Of a stretch of DNA of 64,000 nucleotides, positions 20,115 to 29,880 are shown one piece after another (positions within the stretch are counted from its first letter, which is position 1; each line of letters begins with the position of its first letter). The stretch comes from Halodesulfovibrio aestuarii. Lineage in GTDB: Bacteria; Desulfobacterota; Desulfovibrionia; Desulfovibrionales; Desulfovibrionaceae. The position numbers were made by a program, and so were the translations under genes. Below the pieces are notes generated by a model. That model saw only the letters and a program-made list of their open reading frames with translations, ran no database searches and was not told where the DNA came from. The stretch is from NCBI RefSeq assembly GCF_050571805.1, contig NZ_CP192219.1, one strand, 5' to 3'.

Positions 20115-23096
20115 ATGCTGCGGCGCATTGAAGCTGGTCTTAGAAAGGGTGTTGTTGATACTCAGGGTATCAAAACTGCTAACAAGATCAGGGAAGCTCT
20201 CGGATTTGACGTAAAAGACGTTCGTCAGGTCAAGGTGTTTACTGTGGATGGTCTTACTGAAGAGCAGCTTGGAACAGTTGTGAGTGAGGCTGCTCTGCAT
20301 GATCCCGTACTTCAGGACGCGGCGCTTTCTCCGGTATCCAGTCAGGCAGACTGGGTACTCGAAGTAGGGTTCCGTCCGGGGGTAACAGATAACGAAGGCC
20401 GCACAGCGCGGGAAACCATTGCCATTGTTTTGGAGCTTGCAGATCGCGAAGCCGTTTCTGTATATGTTGCAGACCAGTACCACATTTACGGTGATTTTAC
20501 AGAAGATCAGATTGCATCTATCGGCCGTGATGTTTTGGCAAACGAACTGATTCAGCGTTTTGAATACAAAAGCAAAGCAGAATGGCAGAAAGAGCCTGGT
20601 TTTGCTGCTGTAGCTGCGCGGGTTTCCGGTCAGGCTAATGATGAAGTAGTAACCCTGCCATTTTCTACAATGTCAGATGATGAGTTGATGGCGTTTTCCC
20701 GTGAAAACACCCTTGCTCTGTCTCTGGAAGAATTGCATACCATCCGCGATTATTACACCGCTCCTGACGTAGTGTCTGAGCGTGTAAAAGCAGGATTAAG
20801 CGCAGAACCAAGCGATGCAGAAGTAGAAGTTCTTGCACAAACATGGTCTGAGCATTGCAAACACAAAATTTTCGCTTCTAAAATTGACTACACCGATACA
20901 GAAACCGGTGAGCATGAGACTATTGATAGTCTCTACAAAACATACGTAATGGGGTCTACCAAGGCTATCCGTAAAAACAAAGGCGAAGCAGATTTTTGCC
21001 GTTCTGTTTTTAAAGATAATGCAGGTGTTATTGACTTCAACGAAACTCATGACGTGTGTATTAAGGTTGAAACTCATAACTCACCTTCCGCACTTGATCC
21101 ATACGGCGGAGCATTAACCGGTATTGTGGGCGTAAACCGTGACCCTATGGGAACCGGCATCGGCGCAGACCTCGTTTGTAACACTAACGTGTTCTGTTTC
21201 GCGTCTCCTTTCCATGAAGGTGAACTGCCTCCGCGTCTTCTCCATCCTCGTCGTGTGCTTGAAGGCGTACGTGAAGGTGTTGAACACGGTGGTAACAAAT
21301 CCGGTGTTCCTACTGTAAACGGCTCAATTGTTTTTGAAGAACGCTACCTTGGTAAGCCGCTTGTACACTGCGGTACCGTAGGTATGATTCCTAAAATTGT
21401 TGCTGGTCGTCCTGGCTATGAAAAGGCTGCGAAAGTCGGCGATACCATTGTTATGGTCGGCGGTCGTATCGGTAAAGACGGTATTCACGGCGCAACCTTC
21501 TCTTCTGAAGAACTGCACGAAGAATCTCCGGCTACAGCGGTACAGATTGGTGACCCTATCACTCAGCGTAAAGCGTATGATTTTATTATGCGCGCCCGTA
21601 ACATGGGTCTATACAACGCTATTACTGATAACGGTGCTGGCGGTCTTTCTTCTTCTGTTGGTGAAATGGCAGAAGATACCAACGGTTGCCGTTTAGATCT
21701 ATCCAAAGCACCGTTGAAGTATGACGGGCTGCGTCCGTGGGAGATTCTTCTCTCTGAAGCGCAGGAACGTATGACGCTTGCCGTACCTTCTGACAAGCTG
21801 GACGAGTTCATGGCTCTTGCTAAACGTATGGATGTTGAAGCCACCGCGATGGGTGAATTTACCGACAGCGGTTACTTCCATGTGACCTACGGTGATAAGC
21901 CGGTTGCATTCCTCGGCATGGACTTCCTGCACGACGGTGTTCCACAGATGCAGCTTAAAGCTGTGTGGAAGCGTCCTGAACACAAAGATGATGAAGTGAG
22001 CGTAGCAGACGCAGAGCAGGGCAACTTGCTTAAGTCCATGCTGGCTCGTTTGAATATTTGTTCCAAAGAATATGTTGTTCGCCAGTACGACCATGAGGTT
22101 AAAGGCGGCAGCGTAATTAAGCCGATGGTCGGTGTTAAGTGTGACGGTCCTTCCGATGCGGGGGTTGTTCGTCCTATACTCGACTCCGAAAGCGGTATTG
22201 TTCTCTCTCACGGTATTAACCCTACCTTGAGCGACTATGACAGCTACTGGATGATGGCCAACGTTGTTGACGAAGCAGTGCGTAACGCAGTTGCAGTCGG
22301 CGGTGACGTAGATTTTATGGCTGGTATTGATAACTTCTGCTGGTGCGATCCTGTGCAGTCTGAGAAGACTCCGGATGGACACTACAAACTTGCTCAGCTT
22401 GTTCGTGCTAACAAAGCACTTGCAGATTTCTGTACCGCATACGGCGTGCCTTGTATCTCCGGTAAAGACTCCATGAAGAATGACTACACTGGTGGCGGTG
22501 TAAAGATTTCTATTCCGCCTACAGTTCTCTTCTCTGTCATGGGCGTGGTGAAAGACGTGAACAAGACAACCACATCTGACTTTAAACATGACGGCGACAA
22601 AATCTACGTTCTCGGTGCAACTGCACGCGAATTAGCCGGTTCAGAAGTTGCTGAAGAACTCGGCATCAGCGCTGCTGCCTGTCCGAAGGTAGATGCTGAA
22701 TCTGCACTGGCACGCTACCGTGCTGTACATACAGCAATCGGCGAAGGCGTTATCAACGCGTGTCATGATTGTTCAGACGGTGGTCTTGGAGTGGCTCTTG
22801 CTGAGATGGCACTTGCAGGCCGCACCGGTGCACTCATCAACCTTGATGCTGTGCCGGTAACTGAAGAAATGAATGCAACAGAAGTTCTCTACTCTGAGTC
22901 AGCTTCCCGTCTGGTAGTATCCGTACCGGAAGACAAAGTAGAAGCTTTTGAAAAGATCTTTGCTGGACAGACTTATGGCTGTCTGGGTGAAGTTACAGGT
23001 GACGAGCAGTTTATTATCGCTTCCGGCGCAACTGTGTTGGTATCGGATACCTGCGAATCCCTTGCTAAGTCCTTTAAGGGCACACTTAAGTTTTAG
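20115..23096 (+). CDS. purL: Phosphoribosylformylglycinamidine synthase, PurS-PurL form
   Basis: Cytosolic enzyme (993 residues) converting FGAR, ATP and an ammonia source to FGAM in purine synthesis. The first 150 or so residues are PurS-like (RKGVVDTQGIKTANKIREALGF and VKVFTVDG), followed by a linker and two PurM/PurL repeats: WSEHCKHKIFASKID near 246, the FGAR-site VETHNSPSALDPYGGA near 317, DNGAGGLSSSVGEMAED near 508 and SDGGLGVALAEM near 885. Relatives of this architecture are often longer and end in a glutaminase (PurQ) domain, but here the protein stops after the second repeat with no GATase triad, so a separate PurQ is needed. AGGAGAAAATAC precedes the ATG. Confidence 0.93.
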   Translation: MLRRIEAGLRKGVVDTQGIKTANKIREALGFDVKDVRQVKVFTVDGLTEEQLGTVVSEAALHDPVLQDAALSPVSSQADWVLEVGFRPGVTDNEGRTARETIAIVLELADREAVSVYVADQYHIYGDFTEDQIASIGRDVLANELIQRFEYKSKAEWQKEPGFAAVAARVSGQANDEVVTLPFSTMSDDELMAFSRENTLALSLEELHTIRDYYTAPDVVSERVKAGLSAEPSDAEVEVLAQTWSEHCKHKIFASKIDYTDTETGEHETIDSLYKTYVMGSTKAIRKNKGEADFCRSVFKDNAGVIDFNETHDVCIKVETHNSPSALDPYGGALTGIVGVNRDPMGTGIGADLVCNTNVFCFASPFHEGELPPRLLHPRRVLEGVREGVEHGGNKSGVPTVNGSIVFEERYLGKPLVHCGTVGMIPKIVAGRPGYEKAAKVGDTIVMVGGRIGKDGIHGATFSSEELHEESPATAVQIGDPITQRKAYDFIMRARNMGLYNAITDNGAGGLSSSVGEMAEDTNGCRLDLSKAPLKYDGLRPWEILLSEAQERMTLAVPSDKLDEFMALAKRMDVEATAMGEFTDSGYFHVTYGDKPVAFLGMDFLHDGVPQMQLKAVWKRPEHKDDEVSVADAEQGNLLKSMLARLNICSKEYVVRQYDHEVKGGSVIKPMVGVKCDGPSDAGVVRPILDSESGIVLSHGINPTLSDYDSYWMMANVVDEAVRNAVAVGGDVDFMAGIDNFCWCDPVQSEKTPDGHYKLAQLVRANKALADFCTAYGVPCISGKDSMKNDYTGGGVKISIPPTVLFSVMGVVKDVNKTTTSDFKHDGDKIYVLGATARELAGSEVAEELGISAAACPKVDAESALARYRAVHTAIGEGVINACHDCSDGGLGVALAEMALAGRTGALINLDAVPVTEEMNATEVLYSESASRLVVSVPEDKVEAFEKIFAGQTYGCLGEVTGDEQFIIASGATVLVSDTCESLAKSFKGTLKF

Positions 23097-23186
23097 GTAA
23101 TGAAGCTCGTGGGAGCTCCATAGCTGCGGCTTAAGTTCTGTCGCTACAAGATTATTCGGGACTTGTAGCATCAGATGGTTTTGGTG

Positions 23187-23230
23187 AGAAGAGCGTGTGA
23201 ACATGTGTTCATACGCTCTTCTTCTTTTTG
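23187..23230 (+). terminator. Terminator of purL
   Basis: Long stem AGAAGAGCGT-TGAACA / TGTTCA-ACGCTCTTCT with one internal mismatch, then TCTTTTT. The 160 bases after it, before the next ATG, contain only A/T-rich promoter sequence. Confidence 0.85.
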
Positions 23231-23390
23231 GATTATAGTAAGAAATAAGAAAACAGTAATTGTTTGTATTTTATGATGATGTGTCTGGAGAGTGTCTCTT
23301 TGTTGCAATATTTTACAATGCAGAAGTGACACTATTTTGCATACTCAGGTTATTATCTTATTTATTAGAGAACCATGAGGAGAATCCTAC

Positions 23391-24449
23391 ATGTCTACAT
23401 ATAATACTGCGTTTACCAGCGATAATATCGCCGGTGTTTCCCCGCAAGTTCTTGAAGCAATGGCTCGTTGCAATGTGGGACAGGCAGATCCGTACGGACG
23501 GGATGACTATTCAATAAAAGCGGAAAAGATGTTGTCCGATGTTTTTGAAAAAGACGTGCGTGTCTTTTTTGTAATGACAGGCACAGCGGCAAACTGTTTA
23601 TCGTTGAGTGCGTTGACCCCGCCATGGGGCGCAGTATTGTGTCATCATGAAGGACATATCAACAATGACGAGTGCGGAGCCCCCGAGTTTTTTAACTCCG
23701 GAGCACGGGTACTGACCCTTGATGGCACTGATTCAAAGATTGATCCAGAGGCGTTAAAGTGGGGCGTAAAGTACAGAGTTGGCGATATGCACTCCTCTCA
23801 GCCTTCAACTGTAAGCCTTACACAGGCAACGGAATCCGGAACAATATATACCCTTGATGAACTTTGTGTTCTCGGTGCTATTACCAAAAATGCTGGTTTG
23901 CGTATGCACATGGATGGCGCCCGTTTTGGTAATGCTTTAGTGGCGCTTAACTGCTCTCCTGCGGAAATGACATGGAAGTGCGGCGTTGACGTTCTCTCCT
24001 TCGGAGCAACGAAAAACGGCACGATGTCAGCAGAAGCAATTGTTGTGTTTGATAAAACAATTGCGCAGGAAATGTCCTTCCGTAGAAAAAGATCCGGTCA
24101 TCTTGGTTCAAAAATGCGGTTTATGGCTGCACAGATGTTGGGGTATCTTGAGAATGATTTATGGTTACGGAATGCTCGTCAGGCAAACGCCATGGCAGCA
24201 ATGTTGAAGAGCGGACTGGAAAAATTACCGGAAATTTCTTTGATCGGTTCACCGGAAGCGAACATTATCTTTTGCAAAATGCCTACGTACTGTATTGATA
24301 GACTGTTGGCTCAGGGGTTCCGTTTCTATCATGATAGATGGGAGCCGAATGTGGTGCGTTTTGTTACTTCATTCGCCACAACAGAACAAGATATTCAGCA
24401 TTTCTTATCCGCAGTAAATCAAGCAGTCGGGTACGCACAGGCTGTGTAG
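23391..24449 (+). CDS. Low-specificity L-threonine aldolase
   Basis: PLP enzyme of 352 residues that cleaves threonine or allo-threonine into glycine and acetaldehyde. The start of the fold is seen in TAFTSDNIAGVSPQVLEAM, the PLP lysine is Lys208 in SFGATKNGTMSAEA, and the aspartate that holds the pyridine nitrogen is in MHMDGARFGNAL near 174. ATGAGGAGAATCCTAC gives a good ribosome site. A single-gene unit; the AraC regulator immediately downstream may be related to its control. Confidence 0.92.
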   Translation: MSTYNTAFTSDNIAGVSPQVLEAMARCNVGQADPYGRDDYSIKAEKMLSDVFEKDVRVFFVMTGTAANCLSLSALTPPWGAVLCHHEGHINNDECGAPEFFNSGARVLTLDGTDSKIDPEALKWGVKYRVGDMHSSQPSTVSLTQATESGTIYTLDELCVLGAITKNAGLRMHMDGARFGNALVALNCSPAEMTWKCGVDVLSFGATKNGTMSAEAIVVFDKTIAQEMSFRRKRSGHLGSKMRFMAAQMLGYLENDLWLRNARQANAMAAMLKSGLEKLPEISLIGSPEANIIFCKMPTYCIDRLLAQGFRFYHDRWEPNVVRFVTSFATTEQDIQHFLSAVNQAVGYAQAV

Positions 24450-24520
24450 CAAAGACTCTTTGGCGGGTGGAATTCTTTTTTTGACAGGGGCACTTTGTTG
24501 TGAGTAGGTAGGCAGACATT

Positions 24521-25324
24521 ATGCAGGATACTGTTCAATATTTTCGCGCTCCCGATGTGCCGGGGCTTGTACTAAGCGACGGGCACTTTTCAACGTTCAG
24601 CTTTGATCGTCATTTCCACCTGAGCTATCATATCAGTCTGGTGGTCGACGGTGTACAGCGGCAGAGCGCCTCCGGTAAGACATATCTCGTGGGGCCGGGA
24701 CGTTTATCAGTAATTCCACCCGACGAAATGCATGATGGCTCTGGATATGAAAAATGTGAATATACGCTGAAGACATTCAGAATTCCGCCAAACGTGTTTA
24801 CCGAAGAAATGGCGAACGCCATGGATTCTGCTCATTGTGTAGAATTTGGCAGTAATGTTCTGGATGATAAGCCGTTGTGGGATCGTGCATGCTTGCTGCA
24901 CTATGTTTTACAACGGGGCGATGCCAGTTCGCTGTTTGTGGAAGAACAATGGATGGATTTGGTAAAACGTCTATTGTTTCATTCAGAAATACACCTTGTA
25001 GATGAGCCGGAAGGTGCGCTTGCAAAGCCTCATTGGAAAGAAGTGCGCGATTATTGTCATGATAATCTGTCAGAAAAAATTAGCTTAGAGCAATTAGCCG
25101 TCTTGTGTAATTTAAATCGCTATCAATTTTTGCGTCGATTTAAATCTACGGTGGGTGTTACTCCCTACAATTGGCTTAAACAGCTGCGTCTTGAACAGGC
25201 GTGTACGTTGTTGAGCAAAGGGGAACGTGTTTCAACTGTTGCGGCTAGTGTCGGTTTTTATGATCAAAGTCATTTTGTCCATGCTTTCAGAAAAGCCTAC
25301 GGTGTCCCTCCTTCAAAATATTAA
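24521..25324 (+). CDS. AraC family transcriptional regulator
   Basis: DNA-binding regulator of 267 residues. The N-terminal part is an AraC-type cupin (HFHLSYHISLVVDGVQ, then VGPGRLSVIPPDEMHDG) that senses a small ligand, and the C-terminal hundred residues carry two helix-turn-helix units, EKISLEQLAVLCNLNRYQFL followed by STVAASVGFYDQSHFVHAF and the end GVPPSKY. It follows the threonine aldolase gene by 71 nt; a TTGACA at 24482 may be its own promoter. Target unknown. Confidence 0.92.
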   Translation: MQDTVQYFRAPDVPGLVLSDGHFSTFSFDRHFHLSYHISLVVDGVQRQSASGKTYLVGPGRLSVIPPDEMHDGSGYEKCEYTLKTFRIPPNVFTEEMANAMDSAHCVEFGSNVLDDKPLWDRACLLHYVLQRGDASSLFVEEQWMDLVKRLLFHSEIHLVDEPEGALAKPHWKEVRDYCHDNLSEKISLEQLAVLCNLNRYQFLRRFKSTVGVTPYNWLKQLRLEQACTLLSKGERVSTVAASVGFYDQSHFVHAFRKAYGVPPSKY

Positions 25325-25328
25325 TAAA

Positions 25329-25362
25329 AAACTCCTGCAACACGTTGCAGGAGTTTTTTTAT
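25329..25362. terminator. Terminator shared by the AraC gene and the trp operon
   Basis: A perfect 13-bp stem AAACTCCTGCAAC / GTTGCAGGAGTTT with a two-base centre, flanked by A on one side and T on the other, so it can work in both directions: for the AraC gene on plus and for trpA on minus. Confidence 0.88.
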
Positions 25363-25381
25363 ATCTTATGTACAAAAGGGC

Positions 25382-26143
25382 TTACTTCCATCGCTCCATA
25401 AATGGAACAGCACTGCCTTTTTCTTCAATATCTTTGATGAGAGCGCTGCCGAAGACGACAGCATCGATTGCATCGCCAAACGGCTCAAGCTGTTGTGGCT
25501 CTTTAATTCCAAAACCAAGAGCAAGCGGGATATCAAACACTTCGCGCGCGTCGTTGAGTGTTTTTTTCAATTCAGGCGGGAATGCAACAGCTGCCCCGGT
25601 GGTTCCCATGTAGGAAACTACATATACGTAGCCTTCAGCTTGCTGTGCATACTCCTGCATACGTTCTTTTGGTGTGTTCAGCCCGATAAGGGAAATGAGC
25701 GCAATACCCTGTTCCTTGAGAATTGCTTTGAACTCTGCAGCTTCGTTAAGTGGTAAGTCCGGTACAATGAGACCGGAAACACCGGCTTTTGCTGCATCTT
25801 CAGCAAATTCTTTAAAGCCGTACTGGTAGAATGGGTTTATGTAGCCCATAAGCACCAGTTCTGCCTGATACTGACCTTTGCGTTGTATGAGCTCCTGCAT
25901 AATCCAGCGCAGGGTAACGCCTTGTTCCAATGCCTTGATAGATGCGGCTTCTACAACCGGTCCGTCAGCCGCAGGGTCGGAGAACGGAACACCGATTTCA
26001 ATGATGTCTGCTCCGTTGGAATCAAGTTCTTCCAAGTGTGTGAAGAAATCTTTTTTTGTTGGAAATCCGGCTGTGAGAAACGGGATTATTGCCTTGCGGC
26101 CTGCCTTATTTGCAGCATTGATGCGTTGTGTAAGTGATGTCAT
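25382..26143 (-). CDS. trpA: Tryptophan synthase alpha subunit
   Basis: Splits indole-3-glycerol phosphate into indole and glyceraldehyde 3-phosphate and channels indole to TrpB. 253 residues, a TIM barrel with the catalytic glutamate in IIEIGVPFSDPAADGP (about 45-60, where the aspartate also lies), GLIVPDLPLNEA in the middle and FGIKEPQQLEPF toward the end. It is the last gene of the aromatic supra-operon and starts 12 nt after trpB stops. Confidence 0.95.
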   Translation of the reverse strand: MTSLTQRINAANKAGRKAIIPFLTAGFPTKKDFFTHLEELDSNGADIIEIGVPFSDPAADGPVVEAASIKALEQGVTLRWIMQELIQRKGQYQAELVLMGYINPFYQYGFKEFAEDAAKAGVSGLIVPDLPLNEAAEFKAILKEQGIALISLIGLNTPKERMQEYAQQAEGYVYVVSYMGTTGAAVAFPPELKKTLNDAREVFDIPLALGFGIKEPQQLEPFGDAIDAVVFGSALIKDIEEKGSAVPFMERWK

Positions 26144-26155
26144 GACTGCCCCCTC

Positions 26156-27331
26156 TTAATCAAACAGCTCGGTACATTGTTCAACAATATCCATATCTTT
26201 GTCACCGCGTCCTGAAAGGTTAACAATAACATTGCAGTCTTTCGGGAATTCATCTTTGTTTTCAAGCACGTACGCAACGGCATGAGAACTTTCCAGTGCT
26301 GGAATAATGCCTTCAGCACGGGTGAGTGCCTTGAATGCATTTAATGCTTGGCAGTCATTAACTTTTACGTAAATTGCGCGACCACAGTCGTTCAGATGCG
26401 CGTGTTCAGGGCCTACGCCCGGGTAATCAAGTCCACCCGCAATGGAATGGGATGGAAGAATTTGACCGTCATCGTCCTGAAGGAGCATGGTTCTTTGGCC
26501 GTGCAGAATTCCATCTGTTCCAAGACAAATCGGAGCAGAGTTCGTGCAGCCTTCTTCGCCGGTACCTGCTGCTTCTACGCCGATAAGCTGAACTTCAGGA
26601 TCATCAATGAATCCGGAAAAGATGCCGATAGCGTTGGAACCACCACCTACGCAGGCAATAACGGAATGTGGCAGTGCTCCGGTGCGTTCAAGGATCTGTC
26701 TGCGGGCTTCCTTGCCAACAACAGACTGGAATTCACGCACAAGGGTTGGAAACGGATGTGGCCCAGCAGCAGTGCCAAAGCAGTAGTGGTAGGTAGCCTG
26801 CTCTTTAATCCAGAAGCGGAGTGCTTCGTTAATAGCGTCTTTCAACGTTTTGGAACCTGACTCAACAGGAACAACGGTTGCTCCGAGTAGTTTCATGCGG
26901 CGTACGTTATGGGATTGTCTTTCCACATCGACAGCTCCCATAAAAACAATACAATCCATACCGAGAGCACGGGCAGCGGTTGCAGTTGCAACACCGTTCA
27001 TGCCTGCACCGGTTTCAGTGAGCAGAGCTTTTTTACCCATATGCTTTGCTAACAGTGCCTGACCAAGCACGTTGTTAATCTTGTGAGAACCTGTATGGTT
27101 TAAGTCTTCACGTTTGAGGTACAGGTTAAAGCCCAAATCTTTTGAAAGAGTGGGGCAATGAGTAAGAGGGCTTTCACGTCCCACATAGTTTTTGAGGTAA
27201 TCTGAAAACTCTTTCTGAAACGCCTCTGTAGGCACAATATGCTTTAAAGCATGTTCCAGTTCTTTAAGGGGCGGAATAAGAAGTTCCGCTACATATTGAC
27301 CACCAAACTTGCCGAAGTATCCTTTATTCAT
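26156..27331 (-). CDS. trpB: Tryptophan synthase beta subunit, TrpB1 type
   Basis: PLP enzyme of 391 residues that joins indole and serine to make tryptophan. The PLP lysine is in KREDLNHTGSHKINN near 85, the phosphate loop is GGGSNAIG near 230, and the catalytic glutamate is in LLTETGAG near 107. The next residues are MNGVATATA, whereas the family as I know it has QHGVATATA, so a conserved Gln-His pair at the active-site entrance is replaced. Everything else looks functional, including ERQSHNVRRM and TAAGPHPFPT. The start matches family N-termini (MNKGYFGKFGGQYV). Confidence 0.94.
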   Translation of the reverse strand: MNKGYFGKFGGQYVAELLIPPLKELEHALKHIVPTEAFQKEFSDYLKNYVGRESPLTHCPTLSKDLGFNLYLKREDLNHTGSHKINNVLGQALLAKHMGKKALLTETGAGMNGVATATAARALGMDCIVFMGAVDVERQSHNVRRMKLLGATVVPVESGSKTLKDAINEALRFWIKEQATYHYCFGTAAGPHPFPTLVREFQSVVGKEARRQILERTGALPHSVIACVGGGSNAIGIFSGFIDDPEVQLIGVEAAGTGEEGCTNSAPICLGTDGILHGQRTMLLQDDDGQILPSHSIAGGLDYPGVGPEHAHLNDCGRAIYVKVNDCQALNAFKALTRAEGIIPALESSHAVAYVLENKDEFPKDCNVIVNLSGRGDKDMDIVEQCTELFD

Positions 27332-27375
27332 GATATTCTCTCTTTCCGTAGTCTTACGCCAAAGACTTTTGAAAT

Positions 27376-28014
27376 TTATGGTAATATGGGGGCGCTGAGC
27401 GCCTCCATAACGATTCGCAGCTTTTCCGGATCTTTTTTACCCGGTTCAGATTCTACACCTGAATTGACGTCGATGCCGCAGGGGGCGCACCCTTTGAGCA
27501 CTTCTGTTACGTTATCCGGGCCAATACCGCCTGCGACAAACCATGTTTTGTATCCGCGCAGTCCGTTAAGGAAGCCCCAGTCCTGTGCTTTGCCGTGTCC
27601 GCCGCCGGATGTTCCGGCGTCCATAAGGAAAAAACGTGAGCAATCCACAAACTTTTTCATTTCAGCCTCAAGCTCTTCCCGTGTTTCGTAGCGGGCAGGC
27701 CAGAACACTTTCATTACCTTCTGCTTGCCAACTCTGGCCGCAAATTTTGTGTCCTGATCATTATGAAGTTGAGCAAGATGTAGTTTTGCCCGCTGCATTA
27801 TTAGACGCACTTCGTCTGCTGTCTGGTGCGTAAAAACACCGACGCGCATGACGTCTTCTGTCTCAATGGCTTTTACCTTTTCCACTGTCATAGCTCTGGG
27901 GCTTTTTTCATCAAAGATAAACCCGATGAGATCTGCGCCCAGTTTGATGCATAAATCTGCATCCTGCTGTGTGGTAATGCCACATACTTTCACAAAGGAT
28001 TCTTTGTGCGCCAT
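27376..28014 (-). CDS. trpF: Phosphoribosylanthranilate isomerase
   Basis: Amadori rearrangement of phosphoribosylanthranilate to CdRP. 212 residues. The catalytic cysteine is in FVKVCGITTQQDA near 11 and the aspartate in FFLMDAGTSGGGHGKAQDW near 130; the phosphate site is FVAGGIGPDNV followed by GIDVNSGVE. Stand-alone, not fused to TrpC. It begins 17 nt after the trpC stop. Confidence 0.94.
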   Translation of the reverse strand: MAHKESFVKVCGITTQQDADLCIKLGADLIGFIFDEKSPRAMTVEKVKAIETEDVMRVGVFTHQTADEVRLIMQRAKLHLAQLHNDQDTKFAARVGKQKVMKVFWPARYETREELEAEMKKFVDCSRFFLMDAGTSGGGHGKAQDWGFLNGLRGYKTWFVAGGIGPDNVTEVLKGCAPCGIDVNSGVESEPGKKDPEKLRIVMEALSAPILP

Positions 28015-28031
28015 AAATGCTCTCCTTGAGG

Positions 28032-28793
28032 TTATTCGAGTAGGCGAGTAAGCGCCTTTTGCGGTTCTCCATCCTGCATAAGGGCTGTGCCGACCAGCAT
28101 TGCATCGTATCCCGCCGCTTCAACTTGGCGTCGTTGTGTTGACGACGAAATACCGCTGGCCGCTATCCATACTTCGGCAGTTCTGCGGTGAGGAATCATA
28201 CGCTTGCATATAGCAAGGTCTGTTTCCAAGGTGTCTAGATTTCTATTGTTTACCTGAATTATTGTAGCGTTAGCAAGTCTGGCGAGAACAAGGTCCGTGT
28301 GGTTGAAGACCTCTACGACACTTTCAATTCCAAACGATGCTCCAAGTTCAATTAATTCAGCAATTTCTGCTGGTGAATTAAACATACGCGCAATGAGCAG
28401 CTGAGCGGATGCGGGTGTAGATGCTGTCTCAATAACTTGCAAAGGATGTACAATAAAATCCTTGCGTAACATTGGTAGGCCAACAAACTGCATACGTTCT
28501 AAGTACTCAAGCTTACCTTTAAAGTACTTTTCTTCAGTTAGCACTGAAAGTGCTGTTGCTCCTGCTTTTGCATATTGCTCTGCTACATCTTCAGGAGAAA
28601 GGTGTGGTGCAATATCACCACGGGAAGGAGAAGCACGTTTATATTCAGCAATGCAGGCCAGTTTGTTTGCACGCAACGTAGCAGCAAATGGGATACGTTC
28701 ACCTTTGTAGGCCGCTGGCAACGCATTATTGTTATTCAATTGAACAAGTCGTGCTATTTCAGCATGCTTCGCTGCAAGAAACTTATTAAGCAT
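28032..28793 (-). CDS. trpC: Indole-3-glycerol phosphate synthase
   Basis: Ring closure of CdRP to indole-3-glycerol phosphate; 253 residues. Signatures: IAEYKRASPSRGDI near 55 with the catalytic lysine, LSVLTEEKYFKG near 87, LRKDFIVHPLQVIE near 111 and IIQVNNRNLDTLETDL near 180. An in-frame codon at 28865 would extend the protein, but the ATG at 28793 is preferred because it gives the family N-terminus and follows GGAAAG. It overlaps the end of trpD by 8 nt. Confidence 0.94.
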   Translation of the reverse strand: MLNKFLAAKHAEIARLVQLNNNNALPAAYKGERIPFAATLRANKLACIAEYKRASPSRGDIAPHLSPEDVAEQYAKAGATALSVLTEEKYFKGKLEYLERMQFVGLPMLRKDFIVHPLQVIETASTPASAQLLIARMFNSPAEIAELIELGASFGIESVVEVFNHTDLVLARLANATIIQVNNRNLDTLETDLAICKRMIPHRRTAEVWIAASGISSSTQRRQVEAAGYDAMLVGTALMQDGEPQKALTRLLE

Positions 28794-29799
28794 CGAGGAC
28801 TTTCCTTCCGACTCCTGCCGCAACGGCTTCGCGTGCGCGTTCCATACAGGTTTTAAGTGGTTCATTAGTAATAAGGTGCAATGCCATGCCTGTGTTCAAT
28901 GCCAGCATATCCTGCATCGCTTTTGGGCCTTTCCCTTCCAGTAACTCGTGTAGCACTGCTAATCCTTCCTCTTTCCCTTGAACTGCAAGATCATCTTCTG
29001 CACATGGTTCAAATCCAAACTCTGCCGGATCAAGCTCCGCGTGACGGATAGTTCCGTTTTCTACGAAAATCACTTTCGCTATACCGTTTGTGGTTAGTTC
29101 ATCATATCCACCTGCGCCATGGACAACCGCTGCACGCTCAACACCGGCCTGCGCCAGTACTTCTGCCATAATTTCCATAAACTCCGGTTTAGCAACACCA
29201 AGCAGCATATGGGTTGGACGGGCTGGGTTAAGCAGCGGGCCGAGCAGGTTAAACAGGGTGCGGTACCCAAGTTCTTTGCGAACCGGCATTACGTGCTTGA
29301 ATGCAGGGTGATAATCAGGTGCGAACAAGAAAGCGAAGTTGCGTTTTGCAAGCTCTGCAGGAATCTCTTCCGGTAACAAACGGAGCGGTAGCCCAAGACC
29401 TTCAACAGCATCTGCGCTGCCGCATGATGAAGACACTGCGCGGTTACCATGCTTTGTTACCGTATAGCCCATCCCCGCAAGTGTAAGCGCTGTGGCTGTG
29501 GAACAGTTAAAAGAATGCTTACCATCGCCGCCTGTGCCAACCAGATCGATAGTTGCGCCTTCAATTGCTTCAACAGGTTTGGCACGTTCAAGACAAACAC
29601 GCACCGCAGCATGAATCTCTTCTGCAGTTTCGCCTTTCTGGCGTAACCCCATCAATAAAGAGCCTGCCTGACCGGATGTCATTTTGCCGTCCATCAATTC
29701 GGTAAAGACGCAGTGAGCGACATCTCCGTTCAGATGTTTTCCGTCCGCCAACTGTTCTAATATCTGTGTCGTATTCATTTTCTTGTTCCTTTTATCCAT
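28786..29799 (-). CDS. trpD: Anthranilate phosphoribosyltransferase
   Basis: Transfers phosphoribose from PRPP to anthranilate. 337 residues. The PRPP-binding DLVGTGGDGKHSFNCSTA is near 85, KHGNRAVSSSCGSADAVEGLG near 113, and FLFAPDYHPAFKHVMPVRKELGYRT in the middle. The first ATG at 29799 is chosen because AGGAGG stands seven bases before it; a second ATG seven codons later also has an acceptable site. Not fused to TrpG, unlike in enterics. Confidence 0.94.
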   Translation of the reverse strand: MDKRNKKMNTTQILEQLADGKHLNGDVAHCVFTELMDGKMTSGQAGSLLMGLRQKGETAEEIHAAVRVCLERAKPVEAIEGATIDLVGTGGDGKHSFNCSTATALTLAGMGYTVTKHGNRAVSSSCGSADAVEGLGLPLRLLPEEIPAELAKRNFAFLFAPDYHPAFKHVMPVRKELGYRTLFNLLGPLLNPARPTHMLLGVAKPEFMEIMAEVLAQAGVERAAVVHGAGGYDELTTNGIAKVIFVENGTIRHAELDPAEFGFEPCAEDDLAVQGKEEGLAVLHELLEGKGPKAMQDMLALNTGMALHLITNEPLKTCMERAREAVAAGVGRKVLDA

Positions 29800-29880
29800 T
29801 ATGGTACCTCCTATGAGGGACTCCTGTTGCTTAAAAGAATCCCTTGGTCGTTGTGTTACAGACCTTTTGGGGAGAGGAGA

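Noticed and set aside
21699..22589. A 296-codon minus-strand frame inside purL
   Set aside because: Antisense shadow of purL; no ribosome site and an unnatural His/Cys-rich composition.
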